Shown: positions 45,524 through 56,056 of the stretch, piece after piece | Layout: each line of letters begins with the position of its first letter | How positions within the stretch are numbered: the first letter of the stretch is position 1 | Assembly (NCBI GenBank): GCA_003216755.1 | Contig: QCIJ01000006.1 | Span: 20,831-84,830, forward strand | From: Prochlorococcus sp. AG-402-K22 | Lineage (GTDB): Bacteria; Cyanobacteriota; Cyanobacteriia; PCC-6307; Cyanobiaceae | Length of the DNA: 64,000 nucleotides | Reading direction: 5' to 3' | The notes under the pieces: generated by a model | What the model saw: the letters and a program-made list of their open reading frames with translations, nothing else | The model's database searches: none | What the model was told of the DNA's origin: nothing | Program-made: the position numbers and the translations under genes

Positions 45524-46147
45524 ATGACTGACACTCCAACAAAAAAAGAAACTCAATCCAAGAATGATAACGTTCCTGGAGCTATGCCTGGCGAACAAAA
45601 AAAGAATAATCGTAATAACGATCGAAAAAGAAATAGAAGAGGTGATTCGAAAAACCTAGATAGAGATTCTGATTGGCAAGAAAGGGTTGTTCAAATAAGA
45701 CGCGTATCTAAAACTGTTAAAGGTGGAAAAAAAATGAGTTTTAGAGCAATCGTTGTTGTTGGTAATGAGAAGGGACAAGTCGGAGTTGGAGTCGGAAAAG
45801 CTGGAGATGTCATTGGTGCGGTTAGAAAGGGAGTTTCAGATGGCAAAAAAAATCTTGTTAGGGTTCCATTAACTCCAAATAATTCAATACCAACTTTATC
45901 TATAGGTAGAGACGGCGCAGCTAATGTACTTATTAGACCAGCCGCTCCAGGTACAGGTGTAATTGCTGGTGGTTCAATTAGAACAGTCTTAGAATTAGCG
46001 GGCATAAAAAATGTCTTAGCAAAAAGATTGGGTAGTAAAACACCTTTGAATAATGCAAGAGCTGCTATGGTGGCTCTTTCACAATTAAGAACACACAAAT
46101 CTGCCTCAAGGGAGAGAGGCATCTCACTCGAACAGCTTTATTCTTGA
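45524..46147 (+). CDS. rpsE: 30S ribosomal protein S5
   Basis: 207 residues: a hydrophilic N-terminal extension of about 45 residues (rich in Asn, Lys and Arg), then [30 protein letters not shown] (double-stranded RNA-binding domain) and [17 protein letters not shown]5 contributes to decoding fidelity. The extension is common in cyanobacterial S5. rpmD, which follows in E. coli, is absent. Confidence 0.98.
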   Translation: MTDTPTKKETQSKNDNVPGAMPGEQKKNNRNNDRKRNRRGDSKNLDRDSDWQERVVQIRRVSKTVKGGKKMSFRAIVVVGNEKGQVGVGVGKAGDVIGAVRKGVSDGKKNLVRVPLTPNNSIPTLSIGRDGAANVLIRPAAPGTGVIAGGSIRTVLELAGIKNVLAKRLGSKTPLNNARAAMVALSQLRTHKSASRERGISLEQLYS

Positions 46148-46152
46148 AAATT

Positions 46153-46611
46153 ATGACTTCAACATTAAATACACTTAAATCAAACTCAGGCTCTAGGAAG
46201 AAAAAATTAAGAAAGGGCAGAGGTATTGCTGCCGGCCAGGGCGCTTCATGCGGTTTTGGAATGAGAGGACAAAAGTCACGTTCAGGAAGACCCACCCGTC
46301 CAGGTTTTGAAGGTGGCCAAATGCCTTTGTATAGAAGAGTTCCAAAATTAAAGCACTTTGAAATAATTAATCAAAAGAACTTTTCCATAATAAATTTAGA
46401 TAAACTTAATGATTTTAAAGAAAATGATATTGTTAATTTAGATTCACTAGTTAAGAAAGGATTGCTTTTTAAGCCAAAATTTCCTTTAAAAATTCTAGGT
46501 AACGGAAAAGTTAATGTAAAGTTAACAGTCCAGGCGCATGCATTCACAAAAGTTGCAAAACAAAAAATTGAGGACGCAGGTGGATCCTGCGAGATTATAA
46601 ATAATAAATAA
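46153..46611 (+). CDS. rplO: 50S ribosomal protein L15
   Basis: 152 residues from the ATG at 46153; an in-frame TTG at 46144 would add three residues. [37 protein letters not shown] and [14 protein letters not shown] identify L15. Precedes secY by 30 nt. Confidence 0.97.
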   Translation: MTSTLNTLKSNSGSRKKKLRKGRGIAAGQGASCGFGMRGQKSRSGRPTRPGFEGGQMPLYRRVPKLKHFEIINQKNFSIINLDKLNDFKENDIVNLDSLVKKGLLFKPKFPLKILGNGKVNVKLTVQAHAFTKVAKQKIEDAGGSCEIINNK

Positions 46612-46641
46612 ATTTACTAAAAAATTTAGGTAAGCTTTAAA

Positions 46642-47961
46642 ATGTTTGTCAACAAAAGTAGAAATCCTAGCGCTTCTGAAATACTGTCCCAATTATTTTT
46701 AAATAAAGAATTAAGGGGAAGAGTTTTAACAACTTTAGGTCTTCTTCTTTTAGTAAGACTTGGCATCTATATCCCCATGCCCGGTATTGATAGGGTTGCT
46801 TTTAAAAGTTTTATAGATCAAGGAGGCCAATTAATAGGTTTTTTAGATATTTTTACTGGCGGAGGGATTTCAACCCTGGGAATATTTGCGTTAGGTATAC
46901 TTCCCTTCATAAACGCATCAATTATTATTCAGCTTCTCACAGCTTCATTGCCTGTTCTTGAAGATTTACAAAAAAATGAAGGAGAAGCGGGCAGAAGAAA
47001 AATTGCTCAAATAACTAGGTATGTTTCTTTGGGTTGGGGGTTTTTGCAGAGTATTATTTTTTCGTTAATTCTTAGACAATATGCAATTCAAGGTATAAGT
47101 GAAACTACATTTGTCTTGCAAACCTCCATAGCATTAGTTACTGGCTCAATGTTAGTTATGTGGTTTAGTGAAATTATTACAGAGAAAGGAATTGGACAAG
47201 GAGCTTCATTAGTAATTTTTTTAAATATTGTTTCGACTTTACCAAAGGCTCTTAGTTCAACCATCGAAAAAGCTCAAACTGGTGATCGAGGAGATGTATT
47301 AGGTATAGCAGTTTTACTTGGAGTATTTTTATTGACAATTGTTGGGATAATTTTTGTCCAGGAGGGAGCAAGACGCATTCCTATTGTTAGTGCAAAAAGA
47401 CAAATAGGAAATACAACATTACTTCCTACTAGACAAAGTTATTTGCCCTTAAAATTAAATGCAGGTGGAGTCATGCCTATCATATTTGCATCTGCTTTAA
47501 TCTTTTTACCTATAACTATTGCAAATGTTACAGGCAATCCGGTCTTAATAAAATTAGCGAGTAGTTTAAATCCTGGATCTTCTAATCCATGGCCATATGC
47601 TATTACATTCTTCTCTTTAATTTTGGGATTCTCTTATTTTTATGCATCTCTTACAATTAATCCAATTGATGTTGCTTCAAATTTAAAGAAAGGGGGAGTA
47701 GCAATACCGGGAGTTAGACCAGGAACTAATACTGCAAACTATTTATCAGGTATACAAAATAGGTTGACACTATTAGGAGGATTATTCCTTGGCTCAGTAG
47801 CTATAATCCCAGCCGCAGTAGAAAGAGCTACAAATGTGCAGACTTTTCAGGGTTTAGGAGCAACGTCATTACTTATTCTTGTTGGTGTTGCTATTGATAC
47901 TGCTAAGCAAATTCAGACCTATGTCATTTCTCAAAGGTACGAGGGGCTAATTAACAATTAA
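46642..47961 (+). CDS. secY: Preprotein translocase subunit SecY
   Basis: The channel-forming subunit for protein export and membrane (thylakoid and plasma) insertion. 439 residues with ten hydrophobic segments. [11 protein letters not shown], the plug region [37 protein letters not shown] and [15 protein letters not shown] are all characteristic. The stop overlaps the adk ATG by 1 nt. Confidence 0.98.
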   Translation: MFVNKSRNPSASEILSQLFLNKELRGRVLTTLGLLLLVRLGIYIPMPGIDRVAFKSFIDQGGQLIGFLDIFTGGGISTLGIFALGILPFINASIIIQLLTASLPVLEDLQKNEGEAGRRKIAQITRYVSLGWGFLQSIIFSLILRQYAIQGISETTFVLQTSIALVTGSMLVMWFSEIITEKGIGQGASLVIFLNIVSTLPKALSSTIEKAQTGDRGDVLGIAVLLGVFLLTIVGIIFVQEGARRIPIVSAKRQIGNTTLLPTRQSYLPLKLNAGGVMPIIFASALIFLPITIANVTGNPVLIKLASSLNPGSSNPWPYAITFFSLILGFSYFYASLTINPIDVASNLKKGGVAIPGVRPGTNTANYLSGIQNRLTLLGGLFLGSVAIIPAAVERATNVQTFQGLGATSLLILVGVAIDTAKQIQTYVISQRYEGLINN

Positions 47962-48509
47962 TGAAAAAACATTTATTATTTTTAGGAGCACCTGGAGCAG
48001 GGAAAGGGACCCAGGCGGAATTACTAAGCAAAACTAATTCTTACTTGCACCTTTCTACAGGTGAATTATTAAGAAAAGAAATTGAAATGAATACTATCCT
48101 TGGTAGACAGGTAAAGGATATTATTAATCGTGGAGAACTTGTAAGTGATGAACTTGTATTAAAAATAGTAAGGCATAATTTAGATAAGGATAATGAGGGT
48201 TGGATCCTAGATGGCTACCCGAGAAATTTATCGCAAGCAAACTCATTGAATGAGGTTTTAATTGAAATAAATCAACCTTTAGAAATAGTTTTTTACTTAG
48301 ATATTCCAGAAGAAGTTCTAATTAAGCGTTTGCTTTTAAGAGGGAGAAAAGATGATACTGAAGTGACTATTAGAAAAAGAGTTGACATTTATAAAAAAAC
48401 TACAGAACCATTGATTCAATATTTTAAAAATCTTTCTTTACTAAAGTATATCGATGCTGATAGAGATTTAAAAACCATTTCCTCTGATATCAAACAAAAA
48501 ATGGCTTGA
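47961..48509 (+). CDS. adk: Adenylate kinase
   Basis: Interconverts AMP + ATP and 2 ADP. 182 residues, the short form without the zinc/lid insertion. P-loop [11 protein letters not shown] at 8-18, [20 protein letters not shown] (AMP-binding DGFPR equivalent) and LLRGRKDD. Translationally coupled to secY. infA and map, which occupy this region elsewhere, are not found. Confidence 0.97.
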   Translation: MKKHLLFLGAPGAGKGTQAELLSKTNSYLHLSTGELLRKEIEMNTILGRQVKDIINRGELVSDELVLKIVRHNLDKDNEGWILDGYPRNLSQANSLNEVLIEINQPLEIVFYLDIPEEVLIKRLLLRGRKDDTEVTIRKRVDIYKKTTEPLIQYFKNLSLLKYIDADRDLKTISSDIKQKMA

Positions 48510-48554
48510 TGATGATGTAGAATATACTATTATCGTTTTATTAGTAAAACCCCC

Positions 48555-48671
48555 ATGAAGGTCAGATCTTCAGTCAAAAAAATTAGTCCTGACGATCAGA
48601 TCGTGAGGCGAAGAGGTAAAATCTATGTTATCAACAAGAAAAGACCTCGCAATAAACAGCGTCAGGGTTAA
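48555..48671 (+). CDS. rpmJ: 50S ribosomal protein L36, cysteine-free
   Basis: 38 residues: [20 protein letters not shown], then [18 protein letters not shown]. The ends match L36 (MKVRxSVKK and KQRQG), and the position before rpsM is the standard one. All zinc ligands of canonical L36 (CxxC, C and H) are replaced, so this is a C-minus form. Confidence 0.92.
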   Translation: MKVRSSVKKISPDDQIVRRRGKIYVINKKRPRNKQRQG

Positions 48672-48712
48672 ATTTCTACCCTTTAATTCAAACTTTTATT
48701 TATTCAAAACAC

Positions 48713-49078
48713 GTGGCCAGGATTGCAGGAATTGACATACCTCGCGAAAAGCGAGTTGAAATTGCACTTACATACGTCTATGGAATTGGCTTAACAAGAT
48801 CAAAGCTAATTCTTGCAAATACGGGCGTAAACCCAGATATTCGTGTAAAAGATCTTTCAGATTCTGATGTGCAAAAACTTAGAGGTGCTACAGAGGAATT
48901 CACTTTAGAAGGAGATTTGAGAAGAAAAGAGGGAATGGCCTTAAAACGCTTACAAGATATAGGTTGTGTCAGAGGAAGAAGGCATAGAATGAGTCTTCCA
49001 GTAAGAGGTCAAAGAACTAGAACTAATGCAAGAACAAGACGGGGTTCAAGAAAAACAGTAGCTGGAAGAAAAAAATAA
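48713..49078 (+). CDS. rpsM: 30S ribosomal protein S13
   Basis: 121 residues starting at GTG ([20 protein letters not shown]). H2TH-like RNA-binding region and the basic end [21 protein letters not shown] are clear. S13 contacts the P-site tRNA and 50S bridges. The start is set by homology; there is no upstream alternative. Confidence 0.97.
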   Translation: MARIAGIDIPREKRVEIALTYVYGIGLTRSKLILANTGVNPDIRVKDLSDSDVQKLRGATEEFTLEGDLRRKEGMALKRLQDIGCVRGRRHRMSLPVRGQRTRTNARTRRGSRKTVAGRKK

Positions 49079-49122
49079 TTAACTAAACCTATTCACAAAT
49101 TCTAATATTAAATTAAAACATC

Positions 49123-49515
49123 ATGGCAGCTACAGTAAAAAAAACAGGCTCAAAGAAATCCAAACGTAATGTACCCAATGGTGTGGTACATATTCAAAGC
49201 ACATTTAATAATACTATAGTTTCAATTACTGACACTTCTGGTCATGTAATTTCTTGGTCTTCTGCTGGTGCCAGTGGATTTAAAGGGGCTCGGAAAGGTA
49301 CGCCATTTGCTGCACAAACAGCAGCTGAAGCTGCAGCCAGGAGAGCACTTGATCAAGGTATGAGACAAATAGAAGTATTGGTTAGAGGACCTGGCTCAGG
49401 TAGGGAAACGGCCATAAGAGCTTTACAAGTTGCCGGTTTAGAAATAACTCTAATAAGAGATGTGACTCCATTACCTCATAATGGATGTAGAAGGCCTAAA
49501 AGGAGACGCGTTTAG
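49123..49515 (+). CDS. rpsK: 30S ribosomal protein S11
   Basis: 130 residues. [31 protein letters not shown] and the end [16 protein letters not shown] identify S11, located at the 30S platform. A 55-nt gap with an unusual C9A8 tract follows before rpoA. Confidence 0.98.
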   Translation: MAATVKKTGSKKSKRNVPNGVVHIQSTFNNTIVSITDTSGHVISWSSAGASGFKGARKGTPFAAQTAAEAAARRALDQGMRQIEVLVRGPGSGRETAIRALQVAGLEITLIRDVTPLPHNGCRRPKRRRV

Positions 49516-49570
49516 GTCTTAACCATTCTCCAACCCCCCCCCAAAAAAAACTTTTAATCTTATTTTTTCC

Positions 49571-50509
49571 GTGTTGCAATACCAGATTGACAGAATCGAC
49601 CATCAAATAGCAGATGATCGCTCCCAAACAGGAACTTTTTTAATTGGTCCTCTAGAAAGGGGACAAGCTACAACTTTAGGCAACTCGCTTAGAAGAGTCC
49701 TTATGGGTGGACTTGAAGGAAGTGCAGTAACTGCAGTAAGAATAGCAGGAATTAATCACGAATATGCAACTATTCCTGGAGTTAGAGAAGACGTTCTAGA
49801 TATTCTTCTCAATTGTAAGCAACTATCAATTAATAGTACTAATCCAGAGCTCGAAATCGGTAGGTTAGTAGCAAGTGGTCCAATGGAGGTGAAGGCAAAT
49901 GATATTCAATTCTCATCTCAAGTTGAAATTGTTGATGGTGAAAAACCAATTGCAACTATTCAGGAGGGTCATAACTTAGAGTTAGAAATCCATGTTGAAA
50001 GAGGTGTTGGATATAGACCAGTTGATCGTAAGAATGAAGAAACAACTGCAATTGATTTACTCCAAATAGATGCTGTATTTATGCCTGTTAAGAGAGTTAA
50101 TTTTACAATTGATGAAACTGCTGTATCAGAGGGGGGAACAGGTAGAGAAAGACTAAAAATGGAAGTAGTAACAGATGGCTCAACAACTCCTGATGATGCA
50201 ATTTCTGAAGCTGCAAACCATTTAATAGAACTCTTTCAACCTCTTGCTACTGTTACAATGGTCGAAGAAATTCCTGAAGAACCTGAACCATCTCCTGAAG
50301 CTCAAATTCCTCTTGAGGAACTAAACTTGTCCGTTAGAGCATATAATTGTTTAAAAAGAGCGCAAGTTAACTCAGTTTCTGATTTAATGGGCTTTAGCTA
50401 TGAAGATCTTCTTGAAATTAAGAACTTTGGCTCTAAATCTGCAGATGAGGTTATTGAAGCTCTTGAGCGCATTGGAATTTCTATTCCACAAAGCAGAACC
50501 TCAGTTTAA
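49571..50509 (+). CDS. rpoA: RNA polymerase alpha subunit
   Basis: 312 residues starting at GTG. The N-terminal assembly domain ([26 protein letters not shown]) and the C-terminal helix-hairpin-helix domain ([22 protein letters not shown] and [18 protein letters not shown]) are both intact, joined by an acidic linker ([16 protein letters not shown]). The start lies directly after a C9A8 tract and lacks a Shine-Dalgarno. Confidence 0.98.
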   Translation: MLQYQIDRIDHQIADDRSQTGTFLIGPLERGQATTLGNSLRRVLMGGLEGSAVTAVRIAGINHEYATIPGVREDVLDILLNCKQLSINSTNPELEIGRLVASGPMEVKANDIQFSSQVEIVDGEKPIATIQEGHNLELEIHVERGVGYRPVDRKNEETTAIDLLQIDAVFMPVKRVNFTIDETAVSEGGTGRERLKMEVVTDGSTTPDDAISEAANHLIELFQPLATVTMVEEIPEEPEPSPEAQIPLEELNLSVRAYNCLKRAQVNSVSDLMGFSYEDLLEIKNFGSKSADEVIEALERIGISIPQSRTSV

Positions 50510-50523
50510 CATTTTTTAAGATT

Positions 50524-50874
50524 ATGAGACACCAACTTAGAATTCCATTATTGAGTAAACCTGCTGACCAGAGGAAAGCACTTTTAAGAGGTTTAACTAC
50601 ACAATTAATTAAGGAAGGTAGAGTAACAACAACAAAAGCTAGGGCAAAAGCTTTAAGAAACGAAGCCGAAAGGATGATTTCTCTTGCTAAAGAGGGTAGT
50701 TTGTCTTCTAGGAGAAGGGCTATTGGATACATTTATGATAAGAAATTAGTTCATTCATTATTTGAAAAAGCAAAAGAAAGATATGGAGATAGAAAAGGTG
50801 GTTATACACGCATAGTCAGAACCGTATCTAGAAAAGGTGATAACGCTCAAATGGCTATAATTGAGCTTGTTTGA
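50524..50874 (+). CDS. rplQ: 50S ribosomal protein L17
   Basis: 116 residues: [24 protein letters not shown] and [24 protein letters not shown] are diagnostic of L17 (usual MRHrrrxxkLgr start). 14 nt after rpoA. Confidence 0.98.
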   Translation: MRHQLRIPLLSKPADQRKALLRGLTTQLIKEGRVTTTKARAKALRNEAERMISLAKEGSLSSRRRAIGYIYDKKLVHSLFEKAKERYGDRKGGYTRIVRTVSRKGDNAQMAIIELV

Positions 50875-50911
50875 GTCGGTTAACAAAGGGGATTTTACTA
50901 TAAGATAACTT

Positions 50912-51718
50912 TTGAAAAGGGTAGCTTTATTAGTTCAATATGACGGTTCTAGTTATTCAGGTTGGCAAAGACAAAAAAATGCAACTGGAGTGCAGGAAGT
51001 TTTAGAGAAAAATCTTTCTAAAATTACCAATAATGCCGTGAAAACTTTTGCCGCAGGAAGAACTGATGCTGGAGTTCATGCATCAGGTCAAGTAGTTCAT
51101 TTTGATGTTGATTGTGCTATTCCAGGAAATCGTTTTTCGGATGTACTAAATAGTTATTTACCTTCAACAATCAGAATTTTGGAATCGGTTGAGGTTAAAG
51201 ATGGTTGGCATGCATGTTATTCGGCAATCTATAGACACTATCGATATGTTATTAATAACAGTAAATTGCCTAACTTGTTTATAAATAATTGGACATGGCA
51301 TAGGTACCAAAAAAATCTAGATGAAGTTTTAATGTCAAATGCTTCAAAGGGTATGGAAGGAGAACATGATTTTTTTGCTTTTCAGAAAAGTAGAAGCAAT
51401 AGAAAAACTTCGATTACAAAAATCAAAAATATTGATATTAAAAGAGTAGAGGATTTAATTTTAATTGATATTAAAGCTACTGGTTTTCTCTATGGAATGG
51501 TACGTCTAATAGTTGGGCAACTGGTTTTAGTTGGAGAAAAAAAAATATCACCTGAAATTTTTAAAGATAGATGGGTAAATAAAAAGAAAAATGATGTTAA
51601 AGAGTCCGCTCCCGCTAAAGGTTTATGTTTTGTAAATGCTGTATATGAAAAAAACGTTTTTAAAAAAATCAATAATAACGATTTTTTCCCAGTGTTTTTA
51701 ATAAAGGGTTTTTCCTAA
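50912..51718 (+). CDS. truA: tRNA pseudouridine(38-40) synthase
   Basis: Makes pseudouridines in the anticodon stem-loop. 268 residues from a TTG start. The catalytic aspartate is Asp52 in AAGRTDAGVHASGQV; other family segments are YDGSSYSGWQRQ and GFLYGMVRLIVG. It keeps the classic position between rplQ and rplM. Length typical. Confidence 0.95.
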   Translation: MKRVALLVQYDGSSYSGWQRQKNATGVQEVLEKNLSKITNNAVKTFAAGRTDAGVHASGQVVHFDVDCAIPGNRFSDVLNSYLPSTIRILESVEVKDGWHACYSAIYRHYRYVINNSKLPNLFINNWTWHRYQKNLDEVLMSNASKGMEGEHDFFAFQKSRSNRKTSITKIKNIDIKRVEDLILIDIKATGFLYGMVRLIVGQLVLVGEKKISPEIFKDRWVNKKKNDVKESAPAKGLCFVNAVYEKNVFKKINNNDFFPVFLIKGFS

Positions 51719-51737
51719 GTAAATTTTATTAAAGCAA

Positions 51738-51755
51738 GTTATTTGTTTAAATAAC
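51738..51755 (+). terminator. Possible weak hairpin after truA
   Basis: GTTATTT (51738-51744) and AAATAAC (51749-51755) form a 7-bp AT-rich stem with a 4-nt loop, 20 nt after the truA stop. Only a poor T-rich tail follows. A TAGAAT near 51790 could be a promoter for rplM, so this gap may separate two transcription units. Confidence 0.25.
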
Positions 51756-51833
51756 CTAAAATGTTTGTTTAATACTCCTTCAATAAGGTAGAATTTATAA
51801 CTTAATTAAAGTTTATCTGCATAAATTTGGTAA

Positions 51834-52265
51834 ATGAATAGAACAATGACTCCGTCTATAGAAACCATAGAAAGAAATTGGTTTTTAGTTGACGCAAAAG
51901 ATAAGACACTTGGGAGACTTGCTACAGAAATTGCAACTGTTCTAAGAGGAAAAAATAAACCAACATTTACACCTCATTTAGATACAGGTGATTTTGTCAT
52001 TGTTGTAAATGCTGAAAAAGTTGAGGTAACAGGAAAAAAAACATCACAAAAGTTGTATAGAAGACATTCTGGCAGACCTGGAGGAATGAAAGTTGAAAAA
52101 TTTGAGTCTCTTCAAGAAAGAATTCCTGAAAGAATCATTGAGCAGGCTGTTAAAGGTATGCTCCCACATAACTCTTTAGGAAGACAGCAATTTAAAAAAT
52201 TAAAAGTTTATAAAGGTGCTGATCATCCTCATGCTGCCCAGAATCCTGTATTATTAAATAGTTAA
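51834..52265 (+). CDS. rplM: 50S ribosomal protein L13
   Basis: 143 residues. [39 protein letters not shown] and [12 protein letters not shown] identify L13. The 115-nt gap upstream suggests an independent promoter. An alternative ATG four codons in is possible. Confidence 0.97.
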   Translation: MNRTMTPSIETIERNWFLVDAKDKTLGRLATEIATVLRGKNKPTFTPHLDTGDFVIVVNAEKVEVTGKKTSQKLYRRHSGRPGGMKVEKFESLQERIPERIIEQAVKGMLPHNSLGRQQFKKLKVYKGADHPHAAQNPVLLNS

Positions 52266-52275
52266 TTTACTTGTA

Positions 52276-52686
52276 ATGAATAGTCAAATAAAAAACAAAG
52301 CTGTTTATTGGGGAACTGGAAGAAGAAAAACTTCAGTAGCCAGAGTTCGTTTGGTTCCTGGTGATGGACAAATCAAAATTAATGGTCGTTCAGGAGATGA
52401 TTACTTAAACTTCAATCCTCTGCACTTAAATTCAATAAAAGCACCTTTGCAAACTTTAGGCCTAGAAAATTCTTATGATATCCTGGTTAATGTATTTGGG
52501 GGTGGATTAACTGGCCAAGCAGATGCTATTAAGCAAGGCGCAGCAAGAGCACTGTGCGAATTATCTCCAGATAACAGGAAACCTCTAAAAACTGAAGGTC
52601 ACCTCAGTAGAGATCCTAGAGCTAAAGAAAGAAGAAAATATGGTCTTAAAAAAGCAAGAAAAGCTCCACAATTCTCTAAGCGTTAA
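52276..52686 (+). CDS. rpsI: 30S ribosomal protein S9
   Basis: 136 residues. [21 protein letters not shown] and the terminal [12 protein letters not shown], whose basic tail reaches the P-site tRNA, identify S9. 10 nt after rplM, the usual pair. Confidence 0.98.
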   Translation: MNSQIKNKAVYWGTGRRKTSVARVRLVPGDGQIKINGRSGDDYLNFNPLHLNSIKAPLQTLGLENSYDILVNVFGGGLTGQADAIKQGAARALCELSPDNRKPLKTEGHLSRDPRAKERRKYGLKKARKAPQFSKR

Positions 52687-52699
52687 AGGAATTTTAATT

Positions 52700-52960
52700 A
52701 TGCCAAAATCAGAAATTCATCCAAAATGGTATCCAGATGCAAAAGTTATTTGTAATGGAGAAGTTGTAATGACGACAGGCTCAACTCAGCCTGAATTACA
52801 CGTTGATGTATGGAGTGGTAATCATCCTTTCTTTACTGGAACTCAGAAAATCCTGGATACGGAGGGTAGAGTTGATAGGTTTATGAAAAAATATGGAATG
52901 GGTTCAGCTAATTCAGCCACATCAAAAGAGCGAAAAGAAGAAAAAGATTCTAATAAATAG
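52700..52960 (+). CDS. rpmE: 50S ribosomal protein L31, zinc-free form
   Basis: 86 residues from the ATG at 52700 (MPKSEIHPKWYPDAKVICNG), preceded by AAAGGAATTTTA 13 nt after rpsI. VDVWSGNHPFFTGTQKILDTEGRVDRF is the L31 core, with Trp and Asn where zinc-binding L31 has the second CxxC pair; only one cysteine remains. The tail is charged. Confidence 0.95.
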   Translation: MPKSEIHPKWYPDAKVICNGEVVMTTGSTQPELHVDVWSGNHPFFTGTQKILDTEGRVDRFMKKYGMGSANSATSKERKEEKDSNK

Positions 52961-52987
52961 TATTTTCAAACTTAAGCAAAATTTCAA

Positions 52988-54082
52988 TTGGAATACTCAA
53001 CACTAATTGCAAGGTTGAAGACTGCTTCAGAAAGTTTTGAAAATTTGGAAGTGCAACTTGCAGATCCTGACGTAGCAAATGATCCTAAGAAATTAGAGTC
53101 AATAGCGAGAGAAAGGTCAAAATTGGAACCTTTAGTAATTGATTTTAAAAAGTTACTTGAAACTGATAAGGAAATTGAAGATTCAAAAAATCTACTAAAG
53201 GAGAGTAGAAATGATAAAGAGATGGAATCTTTAATAAATGATGAATTAATTAACCTGGAGGAATGTAAGAATGAACTTATTCAAAAAGCTACAATCGCAT
53301 TATTACCTAAAGATCCAAGGGATGAGAGAAGTGTAATGTTAGAAATCAGAGCAGGTGCTGGAGGTAACGAGGCTTGTATATGGGCGGGCGATTTAGCAAG
53401 AATGTACGAAAGATATGGACAAAAAATTGGATGGTCTGTAAAACCCGTTAGTGCTTCAGAGTCAGACATGGGTGGATTCAAAGAGTTGGTTATCTCTGTC
53501 AAGGGAGATTCAGTATACAGTCAACTTAAATTCGAGGCTGGTGTACATAGAGTTCAAAGAGTTCCAGCTACTGAATCTCAAGGCAGAGTACACACCTCTA
53601 CTGCTACTGTTGCTGTCATGCCCGAGGCTGATCCAGTTGAGGTTAAGATTGACCCGACTGATATAGAGGTTGGCACAGCAAGATCAGGAGGTGCAGGGGG
53701 ACAAAATGTTAATAAAGTAGAGACAGCTATTGATCTTCTTCACAAGCCCACAGGGATAAGAGTTTTTTGTACTCAAGAGAGATCACAATTGCAAAATCGT
53801 GAACGAGCAATGGAAATTTTAAGAGCCAAATTATATGAAATTCAATTAAAAGAAGCTAATGCGCAAGAACGATCTAAGAGGCTTTCACAGGTGGGGACAG
53901 GAGATAGAAGTGAAAAAATTAGAACTTATAACTTTAAAGATAACAGGACAACTGATCATAGATTGGGTTCCAATTTTTCACTAGAGCCAATTCTCGCTGG
54001 TCAATTGGATGAAGTAATTGATGCATGCATAGCACAAGAACAAAAGAGAATGATGGAAGATTTTAATAACGAAGTAAATTAA
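52988..54082 (+). CDS. prfA: Peptide chain release factor 1
   Basis: Terminates translation at UAA and UAG. 364 residues from a TTG start. The codon-recognition tripeptide PAT in [18 protein letters not shown] and the catalytic GGQ in [11 protein letters not shown] (near residue 234) are both present. Last gene of the cluster; it converges with the HNH gene at a 13-nt gap. Confidence 0.97.
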   Translation: MEYSTLIARLKTASESFENLEVQLADPDVANDPKKLESIARERSKLEPLVIDFKKLLETDKEIEDSKNLLKESRNDKEMESLINDELINLEECKNELIQKATIALLPKDPRDERSVMLEIRAGAGGNEACIWAGDLARMYERYGQKIGWSVKPVSASESDMGGFKELVISVKGDSVYSQLKFEAGVHRVQRVPATESQGRVHTSTATVAVMPEADPVEVKIDPTDIEVGTARSGGAGGQNVNKVETAIDLLHKPTGIRVFCTQERSQLQNRERAMEILRAKLYEIQLKEANAQERSKRLSQVGTGDRSEKIRTYNFKDNRTTDHRLGSNFSLEPILAGQLDEVIDACIAQEQKRMMEDFNNEVN

Positions 54083-54095
54083 AATTTTATTTTTA

Positions 54096-54602
54096 TTAGA
54101 TTGCAACTCCTATTACATATTTACTCCATTCTTTATGCCTGCCTGAGTCAATTTGCCTTGTAGCCTCAAAATTGAGATTACTAAGTGGACGGTACGGTTT
54201 TCTTTTTAAAGGCATATTTGCTTCTTCAGGGGTACGGTTACCTTTTTGAACGTTACATCTAAGACAAGCTGTAGTAACATTCTCCCAGTTATCAGTTCCT
54301 CCTCTACTTCTAGGTAAAACATGATCTATTGATAAATCACCGCCTCTATAGTTACAGTATTGGCAAGCATTATTATCTCTTAGAAGAATATTTTTTCTTG
54401 TTAAAGAAACCTCTCTAAAAGGTACCTTTACGTAGTAACGAAGTCTGATAACAGTAGGTAATTTTCTACCACAATGTATCGAATATGATTTATCTTCTTC
54501 TAAACTTTCTGCTTTACCTTTGATCATCAATATAACAGCTCTTCGCCAAGAAGTAATGTTTAAAGGTTCATAAGAAGCATTTAAAACTAGAGTCTGGCCC
54601 AT
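54096..54602 (-). CDS. HNH endonuclease family protein
   Basis: 168 residues from the ATG at 54602 (MGQTLVLNASYEPLN, the usual family start; the frame is open 29 codons further). C-terminal HNH module with zinc ribbon: CQYC at 80-83, the catalytic-type LSIDHVLPRSRGG (Asp93, His94), WENVTTACLRCNVQK with the second CxxC. Known: a conserved chromosomal HNH protein in cyanobacteria without assigned role; it is not in a mobile-element context here. Divergent from alr. Confidence 0.9.
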   Translation of the reverse strand: MGQTLVLNASYEPLNITSWRRAVILMIKGKAESLEEDKSYSIHCGRKLPTVIRLRYYVKVPFREVSLTRKNILLRDNNACQYCNYRGGDLSIDHVLPRSRGGTDNWENVTTACLRCNVQKGNRTPEEANMPLKRKPYRPLSNLNFEATRQIDSGRHKEWSKYVIGVAI

Positions 54603-54670
54603 GCCAAAATACAATTTACATGTCATGCTAACTGTATATTTCAATAAGCGCATATAATTGTGCAAAGTTA

Positions 54671-55870
54671 ATGCAAATTCGGCACACAAATCAGGGATTT
54701 AATTTTTATAAATATCCAACTTATGAAAATGATATAGATCCAAAACAAAGAGCATGGATTGAAGTTAGAGGTAAAGCAATAGAAACAAATGTAAGAGAAT
54801 TAAGATCAAAATTAAGTAAAAATTGTCAATTCATGGCGGTTGTTAAAGCGGATGGATATGGACATGATGCAAAAGTTGTCTCTAAATACGCTATCAAAGG
54901 TGGAGCTTCGCAACTAGGAGTTGCCACTTTAAAAGAAGGTATTAAGCTTCGTTCTTCTGGGATTAAACAACCAATTCTTATCCTTGGAAATCTTTATACG
55001 AAAAAGGATTTAATAATATCTTTTAAAAATGATCTTATGCCAACTATGAGCAGTATAAGAGAATGTTTAATTTGCAATAATATTGGCCAGCACTTTGGAT
55101 TGAAATTTTCTTTACATCTTAAGGTTGATACTGGAATGTCAAGATTAGGATTTGAATATAATAAATTTGTGCAGCAATTTAAAAAAATAAAATCTTTTGA
55201 AAATATTTCTATTGAAGGCATATACAGTCATTTATCATCTGCGGATGAATATCATTCATTACATCCTAAAAGTACAACTCAAATACAAAGGCAGAAGTTT
55301 CAGGAATTATTAGAGCAAATTAACGTTAATAGAAATCACAATATTAAGATTCATTTAGCTAATTCTGCAGGCATGCTCCTTAATAAAGATTTTCATTTTC
55401 AAATGGTGCGTGTAGGACTCAGTATGTATGGATATAGTCCTCTAGCAAAAATAGATAAAGAATTATCGCTTAAACCAGCTTTATTTTTGAAGGTCAAAGT
55501 AGCTTTTATAAGAATTATTGATCAAGGTGTAAGTGTAAGTTACGGAGGAAAATTTGTAAGTAGTAAAAAAACTAAATTAGCTGTATTGAGTATTGGTTAT
55601 GCAGATGGTGTTCCAAGAAATCTTTCAGGCAAGATAAATGTTATCTACAAAAATAAACTTTATCCTCAAGTTGGATCTATAACCATGGATCAAATGATGG
55701 TAGACATAACAGATTCAAATGAAATTAAAATTGGTAGTACGATGATATTACTAGGATCTGATGGCGATAAAACAATTTCTCCTCTTGATTGGGCAAGAGA
55801 ATCTAATACGATTCCATGGGAAATTCTTTGTTCTTTTAAAAATAGATTACCGAGAGTTCAAGTTGATTAG
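54671..55870 (+). CDS. alr: Alanine racemase
   Basis: PLP-dependent interconversion of L- and D-alanine for peptidoglycan. 399 residues. The PLP lysine is Lys59 in MAVVKADGYGHDA; HLKVDTGMSRLGF, HLANSAGML and MVRVGLSMYGYSP line the active site, and the catalytic tyrosine from the C-terminal domain is in VSVSYGGKF. A ~25-residue N-terminal extension precedes RAWIEVRGKAIETN. Confidence 0.96.
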   Translation: MQIRHTNQGFNFYKYPTYENDIDPKQRAWIEVRGKAIETNVRELRSKLSKNCQFMAVVKADGYGHDAKVVSKYAIKGGASQLGVATLKEGIKLRSSGIKQPILILGNLYTKKDLIISFKNDLMPTMSSIRECLICNNIGQHFGLKFSLHLKVDTGMSRLGFEYNKFVQQFKKIKSFENISIEGIYSHLSSADEYHSLHPKSTTQIQRQKFQELLEQINVNRNHNIKIHLANSAGMLLNKDFHFQMVRVGLSMYGYSPLAKIDKELSLKPALFLKVKVAFIRIIDQGVSVSYGGKFVSSKKTKLAVLSIGYADGVPRNLSGKINVIYKNKLYPQVGSITMDQMMVDITDSNEIKIGSTMILLGSDGDKTISPLDWARESNTIPWEILCSFKNRLPRVQVD

Positions 55871-55931
55871 AAATTTCGATTAAATAAAAAATTTTGAATA
55901 TTTTCAAAAAAATTGATAATGTATAAGAACT

Positions 55932-56020
55932 GGAGAGGTGGCTGAGTGGTTGAAAGCGGCTCCCTGCTAAGGAGTTACAGGAGGTAACTTTTGTCGAGGG
56001 TTCGAATCCCTCCCTCTCCG
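55932..56020 (+). tRNA. trnS: tRNA-Ser (anticodon GCT)
   Basis: 89-nt type II tRNA: acceptor GGAGAGG/CCTCTCC with discriminator G, anticodon arm CTCC-CTGCTAA-GGAG giving GCT, long variable arm (TTACAGGAGGTAACTTTTGTC) and T arm GAGGGTTCGAATCCCTC. No encoded CCA. Confidence 0.97.
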
Positions 56021-56056
56021 TAATTAATTAAGAAAACTTTTTAATTTTCTAAAATT

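Noticed and set aside
45691..46122. 143-codon minus-strand frame opposite rpsE
   Set aside because: Antisense shadow of a highly conserved ribosomal gene.
54096..54602. HNH gene as part of an intron or mobile element
   Set aside because: No intron, repeats or interrupted host gene around it; it looks like the stable chromosomal cyanobacterial HNH family.
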